A DNA stretch of 64,000 bases, from positions 113,472,437-113,536,436 of the forward strand of contig NC_134538.1 of assembly GCF_050624435.1 (NCBI RefSeq), read 5' to 3'. Numbering within the stretch: the first letter of the stretch is position 1; each line of letters begins with the position of its first letter. Below are positions 1 through 11,984 of this stretch, one piece after another. Below the pieces are notes generated by a model that was not told the DNA's origin, did not search any database, and saw only the letters and a program-made list of their open reading frames with translations. The translations under genes and the position numbers were made by a program. Source of the stretch: Tenrec ecaudatus (taxonomy: Eukaryota > Chordata > Mammalia > Afrosoricida > Tenrecidae).

Positions 1-10
1 CTGTTGATGT

Positions 11-206
11 GGTAGCCCCGGTAGTGCAGTGCTGAGTGCTTGGATCCTCACTGAAAAGCTCAGTGGTTTCAACAGAACCCACAAGCGTTCTATAGGCAAA
101 AGATGCGCCCTTCTGTTTCCCTAATCATTACAGCCTTGGGGACCCTAGGGGGACAGTTCTACTCTCTCCTACAGGGTCATTATGAATCACAATCCAACAG
201 CAAGAG
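11..206 (+). repeat. AfroSINE copy at the left edge
   Basis: The copy runs from a degenerate tRNA-like head (gccccggtagtgcagtgctg) to the SINE tail (ctacagggtcattatgaatc). It is diverged from the AfroSINE pattern but collinear with it over about 190 bp. It is non-coding and derives from a Pol III tRNA-type retroposon mobilised in trans by a LINE. Confidence 0.75.
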
Positions 207-1750
207 CTTTCGTGTTTGGTTTCTACTTATATGGAACTATTTATTTGGAAGCAAACATTGCTGGAATTGATACAAATAGCTTGTGACTATCATTAATGTT
301 TCACAAAGGAAACGCTAACTGCATTTGATATGATAACTTGTCTTGGATTAATAATAGATCAAGGCTTAATTTTTCAATCTAACTCAGAATCAGCTATTTC
401 TGAATTTATTAAAAATTGGAATTGCTCTTCTTTTCTCTGGCTACAGCTCTTAAAAGAATGAATTGGTTGATTAATGTGTAGTCCATCATCACTAATGAAA
501 AAGAGCGTTTCAAAATTGCTTAACTCTTTAAGATTTTTTTAAAGAGTGGTAGACACTATTGGGGTCAGATTTCTGATTTTAAAAATGTGAAAGGCTTGTA
601 AATGTTCTAAGTGGTAAATTCCTATATTCTTTTACTGGGTCATATTATTTGGGAATACTCAGACAAAAAGTTAATCCAGATGACCTGTGGAGTCTGGTGA
701 AGAGAGACAATATCTGTCTGCCAGATTCATGTCTAGTTTCAGGAGACTCTTCATGAATATATTGTGTCTGAAACAGGTTAGGGATTGTATTTGTATTTGA
801 CTGCTTGTAAACTTGCATTTTTTGGATGGTGTTCAGCTACAATTTGAAAATGCTTGTACATTTTAAAACATTAATTCTAGGGATTTAAGAACTCTATTTA
901 CACTTTATGATGTAAGAAACCTACATTCTTACAGTGAACATGTCACTTGGATTTTATTTTTTGTAAATGCTTCATGAACATGTTGTTAAAGAATACTGGG
1001 CACATCAGACATCTAATTATATACACAAGCACTGAAAAATCCCACTGACCTGCTTTGGACAATAAAGAAAAAGCTCTGGAAAAGCTTTAGAGGAAAGTAA
1101 AAGACCAAATAGCGTAAATTTTTCCTTAAATTGTTGGCATCTAACCACATTAAATCTGGTGTTGAATTTTTTAAAAAGTTAGATGCGTGTTGGACAGAAA
1201 CCAACATTGACTTCATTTAGGCCATACTATAGCTTATTTCAGTTTCAGGATGTATCTTTTAACTATTTACTAATCATCTACCTCATAAAAATATTCACTA
1301 TTTTTTACATTTTAAAGTCATTTATTAGTTTAGTATGTACCAGAGGACCAAATACATTTTATATGATGAATAGGGATCCATTTTCTCAAAATATAACTGC
1401 TTGTAAATAAGACAAAAACCCTAAAAATGAATCTCCTTACTAGCTGGTTGGTTCTACTGCTTAATGACCTTAAAAGACAAAGTATAACTGGCCCTATGGT
1501 TTTCCAGGCCTATAAATCTTCATGGGAGAAGAAAGGCTCCTATTTTCTCCAAGAGCAGTGGGTGGATTCTGACTACTTATTTTTCAGTTAGTAGCCCAAA
1601 GGGTAATCCACCATGCCAGCAGATTTCCTTGTGAATGGCAGGACTATAGCAAAGTTATCCTTACACAGAATCAGGCTATAGGGTAGCCACGTGAATTCCT
1701 ACAGGAGGCCCTACTACCTTATGTACTTCGGAACAGATCTCTGTTGGAAG
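207..1750. other. AT-rich sequence without a recognised gene
   Basis: I see no gene or clear repeat here. Small open frames on both strands (for example 1013-1216 minus and 1183-1410 plus) show no recognisable domain and overlap each other. The composition is ordinary AT-rich mammalian intergenic or intronic DNA. Confidence 0.5.
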
Positions 1751-1751
1751 A

Positions 1752-2255
1752 TGTGGTGGTTAGATAATCTTGTGTTAACTTGAGGGTATTAAAAGTAAAG
1801 GCATGAAGTCTAGCCTGTGAATCAGGTGACAGCCCAATGATTCTTCTTTACGCGCATGGCCTTCTCTTGGGGATTCTGAGAACTTCCCCCCTCTCTCTGC
1901 CTTAGTCTTCCTGTTGACAAGCCACGGGAGATTTGCTGAGCCCTGTGAGAGAGCCTCTCTCTCTTTGCTTCACCTTCCTGCTGTTTGGTCTCACTCAGAG
2001 AGATGGGGGAGCCACATGGAGACCCACGCCAGTGACCCTGCAGAACAGAGTAGAACTGCCCCTGTAGGTCGCTGAGGCTGCCAGTCTTCCTCGCGCAGAG
2101 TGGCTCATCATTCGGAAGCACCGACCTTGCTGTGAGCAGCCCAATAGCCGCCTGGGTTCCCAAAACTGCAGCCAGCATGGGACAGGATTGTTACTGTCTC
2201 TGCTGACAAGTTCTGCTTTACCGGAACCTTTATCTTTATGGATCATTGATCAGAT
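1752..2255 (+). repeat. LTR-like interspersed repeat, 3' end not seen
   Basis: It begins tgtggtggttagataatc, which matches the outer end of the repeat at 56433-56927 read in reverse (tgtggtagttaagtaatc). Next comes the shared stretch 'cctgtgaatcaggtgaca'. The copy carries a minus-strand AfroSINE near its right side. The TG start suggests an LTR, but I cannot see the opposite terminus or a target duplication, so the right limit is approximate. Confidence 0.45.
2031..2162 (-). repeat. AfroSINE inserted in the LTR-like repeat
   Basis: Read on the minus strand it runs from gggaacccaggcggctattg through the tRNA-like part to 'aggggcagttctactctg'. The internal A/B-box region is rearranged, but the order of blocks is that of AfroSINE. 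It lies within the LTR-like repeat and is therefore younger than it. Confidence 0.75.
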
Positions 2256-3180
2256 CAAAGTGAGTCCTTTAAAGGGTGCCCTTCTTACACAGGAAACCAT
2301 GTGTCCTGGAATCTGGGCAACTGGGCAGTGACTAGCGTGTCTTTTAAACAAGCTGGAGAGCCTGCTTATTCCATGAAGGAGAAATCTCATATGTTCTCTT
2401 TAAATGCCAGAGTAGTACAGATATTGTAGTCTTCTGGGGTGCCAATCCACAAATTTAAGCTTGTAGTGCACTCAGAGGTACCTCAAAGGAAAGGCTTGGG
2501 GTTCTTTTTCCCACAGTAGAGGACTAGTGAAAATCTTGCGAAGCACATTTCTATTGTGACACGTGAGGATTCGCGCTGAGTCAGAACAGACTCCCCATCA
2601 GCTGATGCTGAGAAGTGTAGTTGGAGTTCACTTTGTGAAGCACTGGGCATTTTTCTTTGGTTTTTAGCCTTTTATTTTGAATTGGACGAATGTTTGATAT
2701 TAAAAATGCTTCCTTCAGGCATTTACTAATTTTAACATCCAAGTACATATGAGGCTGCATTAAATTTTCATGGAAAAAATTCCTGTAAATCTTAAATCCA
2801 TTTTTTTGCCACAAACTTTGGGAATCACCCTTGCCTAATAAGGCAGCCACGTCAGTGCAAGACAATTAAGTGTCCAAAGACAGAAATGAGAAATGAACCA
2901 TATCATTGATGCAGAAATCTCAAAGCCAACCAGAAATCATCTCACTGAGTCTTAGCTAGAGATGAATCTACTTTAAAGAAAAATGCTGCCTGTGACTTAG
3001 CTTATTTGGACTTAAATAGTTTTGCAGTCTATAAAAGAGTGCTATCAAGGCAGCTTTCGGGCGTTCCTCAAGGAGCTGGCAAAATCATGTTGCAACCAAG
3101 TAACGAGTCTGTGCCAGGGGCCATTGCCTTGGCCATAGAAAAATGAGGTGACAACATTAGAAGAATTCTCATCAAAAGGA
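2256..3180. other. Sequence without a recognised gene or repeat
   Basis: No recognisable element or coding segment. A 94-codon open frame on the minus strand (2581-2865) has no domain that I recognise and is most likely chance. Confidence 0.45.
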
Positions 3181-3560
3181 GAACAACTCAGACTCTAAGA
3201 TTCTCAGGGACTCAGACACAAAGGTTGGAAGAGCCTCTAAAACTATTCTCTTGATAGAGTTTTTAAACCTTAAAGTAAAACTACAGGCTGAAGTCCTTTT
3301 AAACTCAAATAGGAGGTTATCTTTTTACTTAAGAGTTTTGCCCTGAGCATCATGGTCTTTTGAAGATTCACCTGTGTGGGAAAATTGACAATTGAAAGAC
3401 TTCAGAGGCACCTCAAGGGGTCCTGAACTATGTTAATGGAGGAGGAACAATCAGAAGAGGGAGTGAGAAGGCTGGCGTAGCTCGAGGAGGCTAGTCAGTG
3501 TTCCTGAGTGGTCACGTAGAAGTTGAAATTGATGCCTGGTTGCTGTGCATGCGGAACAAT
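3181..3560 (+). repeat. Unclassified interspersed repeat, copy 1
   Basis: It shares an ordered series of blocks with 3960-4190: 'aactcagact', a middle part, then 'gagcatcatggtcttttgaa' followed by 'gattcacctgt'. It continues with a 3' part (tatgttaatggaggaggaac) of a kind common in afrotherian repeats. Both copies are on the plus strand about 800 bp apart. It is probably a LINE 3' UTR fragment, but I cannot name the family. Confidence 0.45.
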
Positions 3561-3959
3561 CACAAAGTATTTTTAAAGAAAATAATTATGAAAGTTAAAA
3601 AGGTCTTAAATACAGTGCATATATGGCAAATATTCGTCTCGATATTTTATAAAGCAATTCAGAAGCTCACAAAGATATACAAATTAGATCAAAAAATTAT
3701 TTTCGTCATCTCATCTTCTAAATTCACTTTCAGGCTTGGCCCCTTCTCCATTCTTTATGTATCTGTCCTGCCTCACCCTGTTTGAAAAACTATGCATATA
3801 ACCTATTTTTGGAAAATACAGTGGAATACACATGCAGAGTTTAAGTAATCACACATGCGGCATCTCTTCTCAGAGGGACTTCTACTGCTTAGTCTAAGGC
3901 TTTGGATATGGAATTAGAGAATTGATTATAAAAACAAGACATGATAGATCTAGCCTTAC
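3561..3959. other. AT-rich spacer between the two repeat copies
   Basis: I see no recognisable element. A 95-codon open frame covering 3498-3785 includes part of copy 1 and has no recognisable domain. Confidence 0.4.
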
Positions 3960-4190
3960 CACAAACTGAAGGGGAAAAACTCAGACTTTCAAGTTCTCGT
4001 GGCCTCCAGAGATCCTGGGGCCATGATGGTTAGTTAGATGAACCCCTGAAATTGTTAGCCTGAGATCATCTTGAGACTTTAAACGAACAATATCTCCTGA
4101 AGGCTTTCCAACTCCTATAGGTAGTTGTGTTTTGGAATTCAGAATTTGCCTTGAGCATCCTGGTCTTTTGAAGATTCACCTGTAAATGTA
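3960..4190 (+). repeat. Unclassified interspersed repeat, copy 2
   Basis: Second copy of the repeat at 3181-3560. It ends with the shared block 'gagcatcctggtcttttgaa' followed by 'gattcacctgt'. The 5' half is more diverged and the 3' part is missing. Confidence 0.45.
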
Positions 4191-4311
4191 CTTGCACGAG
4201 CAACAACCCACCCACAAAGGAACCTCGGTATTCGCCCTGGTCCTAGATAATGGTGAAGCTATCTCCATCTCTTTTAGTGGGGCTCTCCTTCTCAGAACAC
4301 CTGATGTTTGC

Positions 4312-4334
4312 TTGTTTGTTTGTTTGTTTGTTCT
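4312..4334. repeat. Short (GTTT)n microsatellite
   Basis: About five perfect units of gttt/tttg in otherwise unique sequence. Confidence 0.85.
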
Positions 4335-5179
4335 TGCCATCTGACCTAAGTTGCGGGCTCACAAATGTATCTGTGTAATATTGAACATCAAGAGGAAATC
4401 AGCCCCTCTCTTCATTAGATTTTTCCAATGAAAACACCTTGTCTTCGATGCAAATTTTCTGTGCTGTAACCAACAACTTTGGGAATCTAGATCAAATATT
4501 TGCCAGCTGTAAGGAATCATGTTAGTAGAATTGAGCCAGGTTAATGGCTGATCCCTCATAAATTGTTTTCACTAAGATAATTTGACTAGAAGCAGTATCT
4601 AATTTACAATATAATAATAGCCAAATAAGACTTAAACTTAAGAAGAAATAGGCATTATTTTCATTAAGATTACTTTAAAATGTTAATGAGAGCCAGAAGG
4701 AAAATTTTGCCTCCTTTACATAGAAGGGTACAGTAATATGTATATGAGTTCTCCAAAATTTATTATAAATATATAATGCAAGTTTACAATATGCCAATGT
4801 GGTTTCTTTATTATCGAGACTAAATGATTTATAAGTTCATGTGAGAGAAACAAAAATATTTTTAAATGCTGCCCCCAAAAGAGTATAGACGTGTCAAAAA
4901 TACTAGATATTAAAATATATATATTGTTTCATTGTAGAAGTTAAAACACTGTTTCTTCATGACATGTCATTGGATTAACGGACTGCTAACAATGATCTGT
5001 CCTTGAGACACTTTACTGAAGTGCCACATTCTTGAAGCGCGATTCAATGCTACCAGCCCACGGGCACATCTGGAGACACAGATTACATTGTTTGGAAAAT
5101 TTCTAAGTCTCCATGAGATCCACCCCTGTGATTTACCCAAAAGAAGAGAAAACATATGCTATGTGTAGAAGCTTATTCA
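4335..5179. other. AT-rich sequence without a recognised gene
   Basis: No gene or confidently assigned repeat. It contains a short AT stretch near 4914-4926. Confidence 0.4.
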
Positions 5180-5625
5180 TCAGAATATCAGAAACAACTG
5201 AGCTATCATACCATCAAGAGGAGAAGGGAGAAATATATTTTCTTATATTGATACTATAAATATGTCATATTTATAGTAAACTAATATTTAAAAGCCAAAA
5301 CAGATATTTACTCAATAATGGATGAACCATAAGAAAATGTTATGTTAAAAGAAGCCAAACATAAAAGTATACCACATAATTCCATTTACAAAAAAACCAA
5401 GAATATTGAAAACGAATCTGTTGTGATAGAAATCAGAGAGCTATTGCTTATCATCAGTGGGGATGAGGTCACCCTACTCAAAACTAGCTAGAGAGCACTT
5501 CTGGAGTGATGACAGTCTTCCGTATTTTTACTTGCATGGTGGTTACATGAATGTACACAATTGTCAAAACTCATTGAATTATATAAATTTGATCTGTGCA
5601 TTTTGCTATATGTGATCTATGAATC
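5180..5625 (+). repeat. Old L1 (L1M-type) 3' end
   Basis: The segment has the order typical of old mammalian L1 3' ends: an A-rich stretch with 'ccacataattccatttaca', an 'atcagtggggatgagg' block, then 'catggtggttacatgaatgt' and 'caaaactcattgaat'. The last block is the usual signature just before the poly(A) region of L1MC/L1ME 3' UTRs. The copy is diverged. It ends close to a G-run at 5634-5651, immediately before the U1 pseudogene. Confidence 0.7.
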
Positions 5626-5681
5626 AACCGTGTGGGGGGGTGGGGGGGGGAGAAAAAGACAGGAAAGAAAAAGAGACATTG

Positions 5682-5843
5682 ATACTTACCTGGTGGGAGA
5701 CACCATGATCAGGAAGGTGGTTTTCCCAGGGCGAGGCTTATCCATTGCACTCCGGATGTGCTGACCCCTGTGATTGCCCCAAATGCAGGAAACTCAACTG
5801 CATGATTTGTGGTAGTGGGGGACTGCGTTCGTGCTCTCCCCTG
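5682..5843 (+). pseudogene. RNU1: Retroposed U1 snRNA pseudogene
   Basis: The 162-nt segment matches mammalian U1 snRNA (about 164 nt) end to end. It starts with atacttacctgg, the splice-donor recognition end, and includes the loop core 'ccattgcactccggatgtgc', the Sm region and the terminal stem ending ctcccctg. Against remembered human U1 it has a 2-nt loss in stem-loop I and scattered substitutions, including agatttgtgg-type change at the start of the Sm site. An A-rich tail follows directly (taaaaaaaagagag), with none of the usual snRNA 3' box. A near-perfect 11-bp duplication flanks it (agagacattga at about 5673, agagaaattga at about 5860). These are hallmarks of L1-mediated retroposition, so it is probably not expressed. 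Confidence 0.93.
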
Positions 5844-5870
5844 TAAAAAAAAGAGAGAGAGAGAAATTGA

Positions 5871-8491
5871 GCATGAGATAAGAGAGGTGTCCATTAAAGT
5901 GTATCCCATGGACACCTGATAAAATCACCCCCCTTTTCCATTGATGTGATCCCACATGTACTAATCTCTGACCCTGTTCTGTGGCCGCAGGCTCATCCTA
6001 GATGGTGCTGTCACTCTATCCCCCAGCAACCGTTTCCTGAATCACTAGAAGCTCAGAATCTGTAGGAGAAAGCCCCAGAATCCAATGCAGTAAATATATG
6101 CTTATGTATTATAAAAACTTCAAATTACCAGAAAACAGAGACATGGCTAGTATAAGCCAACATTTTAAGACATTAATATGCATGAAAGTTGTGATGTAAC
6201 TCTTCTCTCTCCTCCTCCTTTACATAAACCGTTATGACTTCAGAGGAGACCTGTGAATATGTGCTACTGTGCCTGTGGACATCAGTGCTATATATTGGTT
6301 GCTATTTCATAACATTTACTTAAGATAAGGATTTTAACTCAGTTTTCCCCTAACTGGAACATTGGACTTCAATGAGTTTACCACTGTTCTGTAGCATCAG
6401 TTGATTCTAGGATCAAGACAAGAACAGTGGGAATCTGCTCATTCCGTTTTGATATACAAGTAGTTCTATAGTTAGGACCCAAAGTGTGAAAGATATTAAC
6501 ATTCTCTAATAGACAAATAACTGGACCTGTAATAATGGCAGAGATATGGAAAATAGCGACATCAAATTCAATATCAAAATACTTGAAGTTACATTTCTTC
6601 TCATAATGTAGGGAGTCAGTATAGTCAAATAGCTGCCATGTGATTGCCTTGTGCATTTGAGATATAGAAACCTATTGGGGATTAAGGATTACATTTTGTA
6701 GGTGGAAAACTGGACATGGTAGAATCCAATTTAATAACATGATTTAGATGACTTCATCTATACTACTATGACCAGTTTGTCAGAAATCAATTTGAACAAA
6801 ACCTACATAGAGCAGAAGCTGATAAACAACTATGGATCATAGGTTGCATTCATCTTAAGAAAACAGATTCTATATCAGAGACATTTCATATGAAATTTCA
6901 AATTAATGCAAACATTCTAATAACAGAACCCGCCTTTTAAAGTTCATCCACACATCCCTCTTCTCCATTTTTCCTCCTTCAAAGGTCTCACCCACCTCCT
7001 TGCATACTTTTTAAGCTTCTGTCCAAAAATTGATACAGCACCAAACATTCTTCTTCTGTTTCCAAGTAGTTTTTTGTATAAAAGTGAGATCGTATAAATG
7101 TTAAACTGGTGTAACATATAGCACGGTGGGGAGCGAGGAGGCAGTGCATCATGGGAGAAGAAGGAATGAAAGCTATCACCAAATGATCTGAGAGGGTGGA
7201 TTAGAGAGGGCAAGGGTCAACATGGCTCTCGAGTTTATGATCAAGATTTTGTAGGAAATCTACGAAAGTATGGTTTATTCATAGTATTAGCACAGAATAT
7301 GTCACATAGAGAGACAAAATGTAAGATAAAATGTAAGTAGAGAAAATTCAGTGGGCTATTTAAGTTTCTAAATTGAAAATTTTGAATTTTTTATAAGATT
7401 GATGCTTACTATATGTTTGACTAAAAAGAAAACAGTTTGAACTAGGATTTAGGAATATGATTTCAGAATATGCTTCCAATATAACCATGAAAAATGCATA
7501 AGAAAAAAAGATACTAGAGGAATGGAGATACGTTTGGGGGGAAAATAAAAGAAGTAAGATTCTGGCAGTGAAATGAAAGAAAATGGAAGAGAGACTTAGA
7601 TGGTAAAAACCATATGTACATAGAATCAATAGAACTTGACAACTGATTAAATCTAAGAGTTGAGGAAGAACTAATAAAGCATTTTAGTTTAATACTACTA
7701 GCTTAATAATACTAATAAAGTATTGTTATTAGCTTGGAAGTATTTCCTCTCATCCCCTTCTCTCATGGGAAGCACAGTGGACCAGAGCATAGTACGAGTA
7801 GAGCAGTCTTGGCTTCCTGAAAACCAGCCGCATTTCCCAGCAGTGTCCTCTGAAAGGCTCTGGAGAGGAAGCTCACTCTGTGCAGGGACAATGACCATGC
7901 ATCAGTGTAAGTGCCTTCTGCTAGATGCACCTCTTGCCCAGGACTTGTGTACTATGAGAATCTCTGCACCCCTGCCCCTTGCTTTCGAACCACTTTCTAA
8001 CCAAACCTCCTGAGATTTGCCCCCTGTCTTATCCACACTCATTTTGTTTCCTTTCAGCTTCCCTCAGCATTGTTTTGTTTGTGAGTGTATAGTTTCTTCG
8101 TCTTTATAGAATGTACTGAGTATGCCGGACCCACTTTTGCCATCCTGAACACTCGGAGCTGTCTGGAAATAGTATCCAAAATCGCAATGTGTTAGTTCTC
8201 GACATTGACCACTCACTGAACGGTATTTTTCATGCCTCTTCTGGATTCTCCCCCCACCATAATTTCTTCCCTAAGGGAGACTCTTTGCCCTGAGAATATA
8301 TTATAATTCTGCTATATGCCTACCACTTCTACTTTATTTACCTCTGGTTGGCTCAGTTTCACACTTTGCCTTTCTTCCTTGTTTTCAGGATGAAGGTGTG
8401 AGTGTGTAACTGCCGTGTCCTAATGCTAATGCTGATAGGAAACCTGCACGGATGTTATTGGGAATGTTATAAGAGTTTTGGGTTTGATAAA
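5871..8491. other. Long stretch without a recognised gene
   Basis: Mostly unique AT-rich sequence. Open frames of 60-96 codons overlap on both strands (for example near 7723-8013 and 7360-7629) without recognisable domains. I see no splice-bounded coding candidate or familiar repeat core, although older diverged repeats could be present. Confidence 0.4.
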
Positions 8492-9052
8492 TGTGATAGT
8501 TGTTTTGTGCCCACTTGGTTGGGCCACGATTCCCAGTAGTTTGGCAGTTGAAATCTCCCCCATGATGTGATCTGATCCACGATGGGATACACTGTGGACA
8601 GCCAAGACATTATAGGGAGTACAGGTCCTTCTACAGCTCACAGCCTTCATTCAATTGAAAGGACCTTTTCTTGATGGCGTGGCCCACTCCTGTCTAAGTA
8701 GACTATGTGGAATGTCTTGTCTCTCCTTGCTGGTTTGGATCCTGCTTCTGTCTCACTGAAGTTTATTGCCCTGGACTTAAGCCAATGGCCTTCCATACTG
8801 CTTGCTGACGCTGGGAGCTATCAAAAGCCTGCCGGATTGCCTACCTAGCCAGGAATCCTTCCACTCTGCAGTCAGGAGCTTGAACAGCTGAACTTGAGCT
8901 CATCAACCTTTCCCTCCTTTGCTCTCTTCTTCCTGGCTGCTGGTTCACAGGTCCAGCAGCTACTGAGCCATGAAAACCCTCGAGCTTAATATCTGGCCCG
9001 GAAACCTTTGTGAGACTGGACTTACCCACTTCTACAGCTGTGTGAACCACAT

Positions 9053-9175
9053 TTTTTTTTAACAATTTATTAGGGGCTCATACAACTCTTATCACAGTCC
9101 ATACATATACATACATCAATTGTATAAAGCACATCTGTACATCCTTTGCCCTAATCATTTTTTTTCTCCTCTTTT
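9053..9175 (-). mobile_element. L1 3' UTR fragment (first of two)
   Basis: A T-run (the poly(A) tail on the minus strand) is followed by aatttattaggggctcata and 'caactcttatcacagtccat'. This is the reverse complement of an L1 3' end finishing ...cccaataaaat. The fragment is about 120 bp and 5'-truncated. Confidence 0.7.
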
Positions 9176-9405
9176 CTTTGTTTACATTTTATTAGGGACT
9201 CATACAACTCTTATCACAATCCATACATATACATACATCAATTGTATAAAGCACATCCGTACATAACGATGTATAAATTACCAAGGGCACATGAGGGAGG
9301 GGGGAGAGGGGAGGGAGGGGGAAAAAAAGAGGACCCAATATAAAGGGCTTAAGTGGAGAGCAAATGCTTTGAGAATGATTGGGGCAGGGAATGTATGGAT
9401 GTGCT
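9176..9405 (-). mobile_element. L1 3' UTR fragment with inverted 5' part
   Basis: The left part (9181-9265) repeats the L1 3' end on the minus strand (attagggactcatacaact). The right part (about 9281-9405) carries an adjacent piece of the same 3' UTR on the plus strand, including 'gtggagagcaaatgctttga'. This opposed arrangement is what twin priming produces during L1 integration. Confidence 0.6.
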
Positions 9406-9492
9406 TTTTACATTTTTTATAATAATGTCTTTTGCTGTATATACATATAAGCATCATTGGGATTGCTTCTCTAGACAACCCAGCCTAACACA

Positions 9493-11880
9493 GTAAATGA
9501 TTAGTCAGTTGATTCTAAGGTCTCAGAATACAAGAATGATCGTTATATACAACCTGTTCTTATATCTTTGTTTATCTAAGTAAGAAACAGAATTTTATGT
9601 GGAGAAATTACTATAGATGAATCAAAATGAAGCCAAACTATACACTGTACCTTGAAAGATCCAAGGTTATATATTTCAAAATACTCACTAGGGTCTAATT
9701 CATTAAACTTTTAATATAATACTTTAAGTCAAATTGGACTGGTATGAGTTATAAACACTAAATGCTCAACTTCAAAAAGTGATTATCTAATGCATTTAGA
9801 ATATTTACACATGTTGACTCTTTGTATCTTCCTTTTCTAATGTGTAGAATGGGGTGTGTGTGTGTATAAGATGAATGTAAAGGTATTGATTATTTTGGAA
9901 CCTAATCGATACATGGAGATAATGTACCCAAATCTAATCAAAGACCTAGGATTTTGACCCTCGCCTTGTTCCACCTCCATGCCTCCCACCACCTTAAAAA
10001 TAATAGAGTTACGTTTTGCCATAAGATTATATAATTTTAAAAAATTGTAATTATTTTTATTGTATGTTGAAATGCATGATAGTATCAGCTGATTATCCTA
10101 TTTAAAATGTAAAAATCAAACCTTATTTTTAAAATTATGCTAGAAACCCCATGTGTTTCTTCAGCTACTATACCAATATTACTTTGCAATAATAATTAAT
10201 GTTTTTTATAAAGGAGTAGCTTAGTTCCATGCCACAAATCTGATCACGGTCCTTTTCTTACATCTAAGAGTAGTTTGGGAAGAAATTAGGTATGTTTCCC
10301 AAAAGTCTCCAGGAGGAAAAGGAACAAGGGGCAGAATACCATCTCTTGTCCAAATATTTCAGGAATGCTCACCTCCTGCTGAGCAAAACCTACAAACAAT
10401 CCAGTTTGGCCCAAAGCAGTGTGGGCGGTCCTTATTTATTTAAGCTCATTTAAAATATGCCCTACAGCACGAAATGTCCTGTCATGGAAGTTGTGCTTCA
10501 TTACTTTTTCAATTAACCGAAAGCTTTTAGATAGGAGTCCAAAACTCATTTACCATCCAGAATGATTGCAAACTTTAAGCATTTCGTGTTTGTTCTAATG
10601 AAAGTTCATTTCTTAATACTTTACACTCTGTGTGTAAATTTTAGCATCTAACCTAGCTCGCTTTAGCAATTGATTTAGTGTTCATTTTCTCTTGTATACT
10701 TGTTAGATGTTTTCATGGTATCTAAATTGGTCTTGGCAGACACAAAAAGGGACTTACCACTTTGGGATGGATCACTCAGTGCGTCCTGCTTTGAAGTACA
10801 GGAATGAAAAGAGATGTGATGCTACAAGGATGAAGGCAGAGGCATGTTTGAAAGTGGCATAATTCAATAATACAATAACCTATGTTTACTTGCAAGGTTT
10901 AGAGCATGCTGTGTTTTGCTTAACTGAAGTGGGTAATTTAAGGATGCATGTGCCTCACATGGTTTCCTGATTTCAAAGTGCAATGTAGAAAGTTACATTC
11001 CGCCTGAAAGCTGAAGTTTACCATAATTTAAACTCTGATCCAAAGGTCCTTCTTTGTGTTTTTAGGCTGCCAAAAAACGTGCTCTTGTCCCTGGCAAAGA
11101 TAATGCATCTTGTTTTCCCTCAGCCCCAAAGGGGGAACTGTTTCTTAAAACAGAGAGGAAGGATTGACTAGTGGGGAACACTCGTTTATCTGAAGAATCA
11201 TATTTATCCTATTTTCCCATTGCCTATCAGAAGAGCCTGTGTGGGGAACTTGGGTCCAATATCAAGAACTAGTCATGGCACATCAGAACCTGCTCATGGC
11301 CACAGCCAATCTGTTCTACTCTCCACCCCAAATAACAAACAAGAAAATAGAAATGTGCTTCATGGGGTGATCGTACAGTACTTCAGTGTTGGTTGGTTAA
11401 TACTGTGCGAAAGGACAAGCAGAGTAGGCAGGAACGTGGAGATGTGACAAGGGGAGGGATGCAGGGAAAGACTTCAAAATTCTAACTTGAGTTTGTCATT
11501 CTACCCTAATTAAGCACTGCCGCATTGCTGGCATTGCAAAAAATTCTGATGAAAGAGAACATTCAGAGACTCAAATCTAAAAGAGGAGGAAAGCATTTAA
11601 TCAGATAATTATAAGATAGTGTACTCTGAAAGATGAAAGTGCAGAAGGCACGGAAAGTAGGAAAAGAGTGAAAGAAGATGACGTGTTGACTAGAAGGAAT
11701 TTGCTAAAAGCGTCCCAACCAGTAGGGGTAACTCGATGTCTCTGAAGATATTTTTGAAATGCGAGGCATAACCCAAAGGAAACATGCCTGCAAGAGTCAA
11801 AAGTTACTGCCCCACAGACATGTGTCCCACAGAACTAAAATAATCCAAAGAAAGGTGCACTTATCCACCTGAGCCCAAGC
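9493..11880. other. AT-rich sequence without a recognised gene
   Basis: No gene, SINE or LINE core recognised. A small (GT)n run lies at 9855-9866. Open frames are short and have no recognisable domains. Confidence 0.45.
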
Positions 11881-11882
11881 AC

Positions 11883-11883
<1 letters not shown>

Positions 11884-11931
<48 letters not shown>
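11884..11931. repeat. (GT)n microsatellite
   Basis: About 23 uninterrupted GT units directly left of an RTE 3' tail. The 79-codon open frame across it on the minus strand is an artefact of the repeat. Confidence 0.95.
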
Positions 11932-11932
<1 letters not shown>

Positions 11933-11984
11933 TGCTTGTCTCCTAGGTTTCCTTTAAATGATGATGCTGGTGAAGTGTGTTGAT

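Larger units (their letters stand above)
8492..9492 (+). repeat. LTR-like repeat split by L1 3' ends
   Basis: It starts tgtgatagttg and ends cccagcctaacaca, so it has TG...CA termini. The early block 'cagtagtttggcagttg' followed by 'catgatgtgatctgat', and the terminal 'ttctctagacaacccagcc', are shared with afrotherian LTR-type repeats. The terminal block also matches, inverted, the outer end of the repeat at 56433-56927. Possible 5-bp target copies are ataaa before it and gtaaa after it. The segment 9053-9405 inside consists of L1 3' UTR pieces. The family name is uncertain. Confidence 0.55.
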
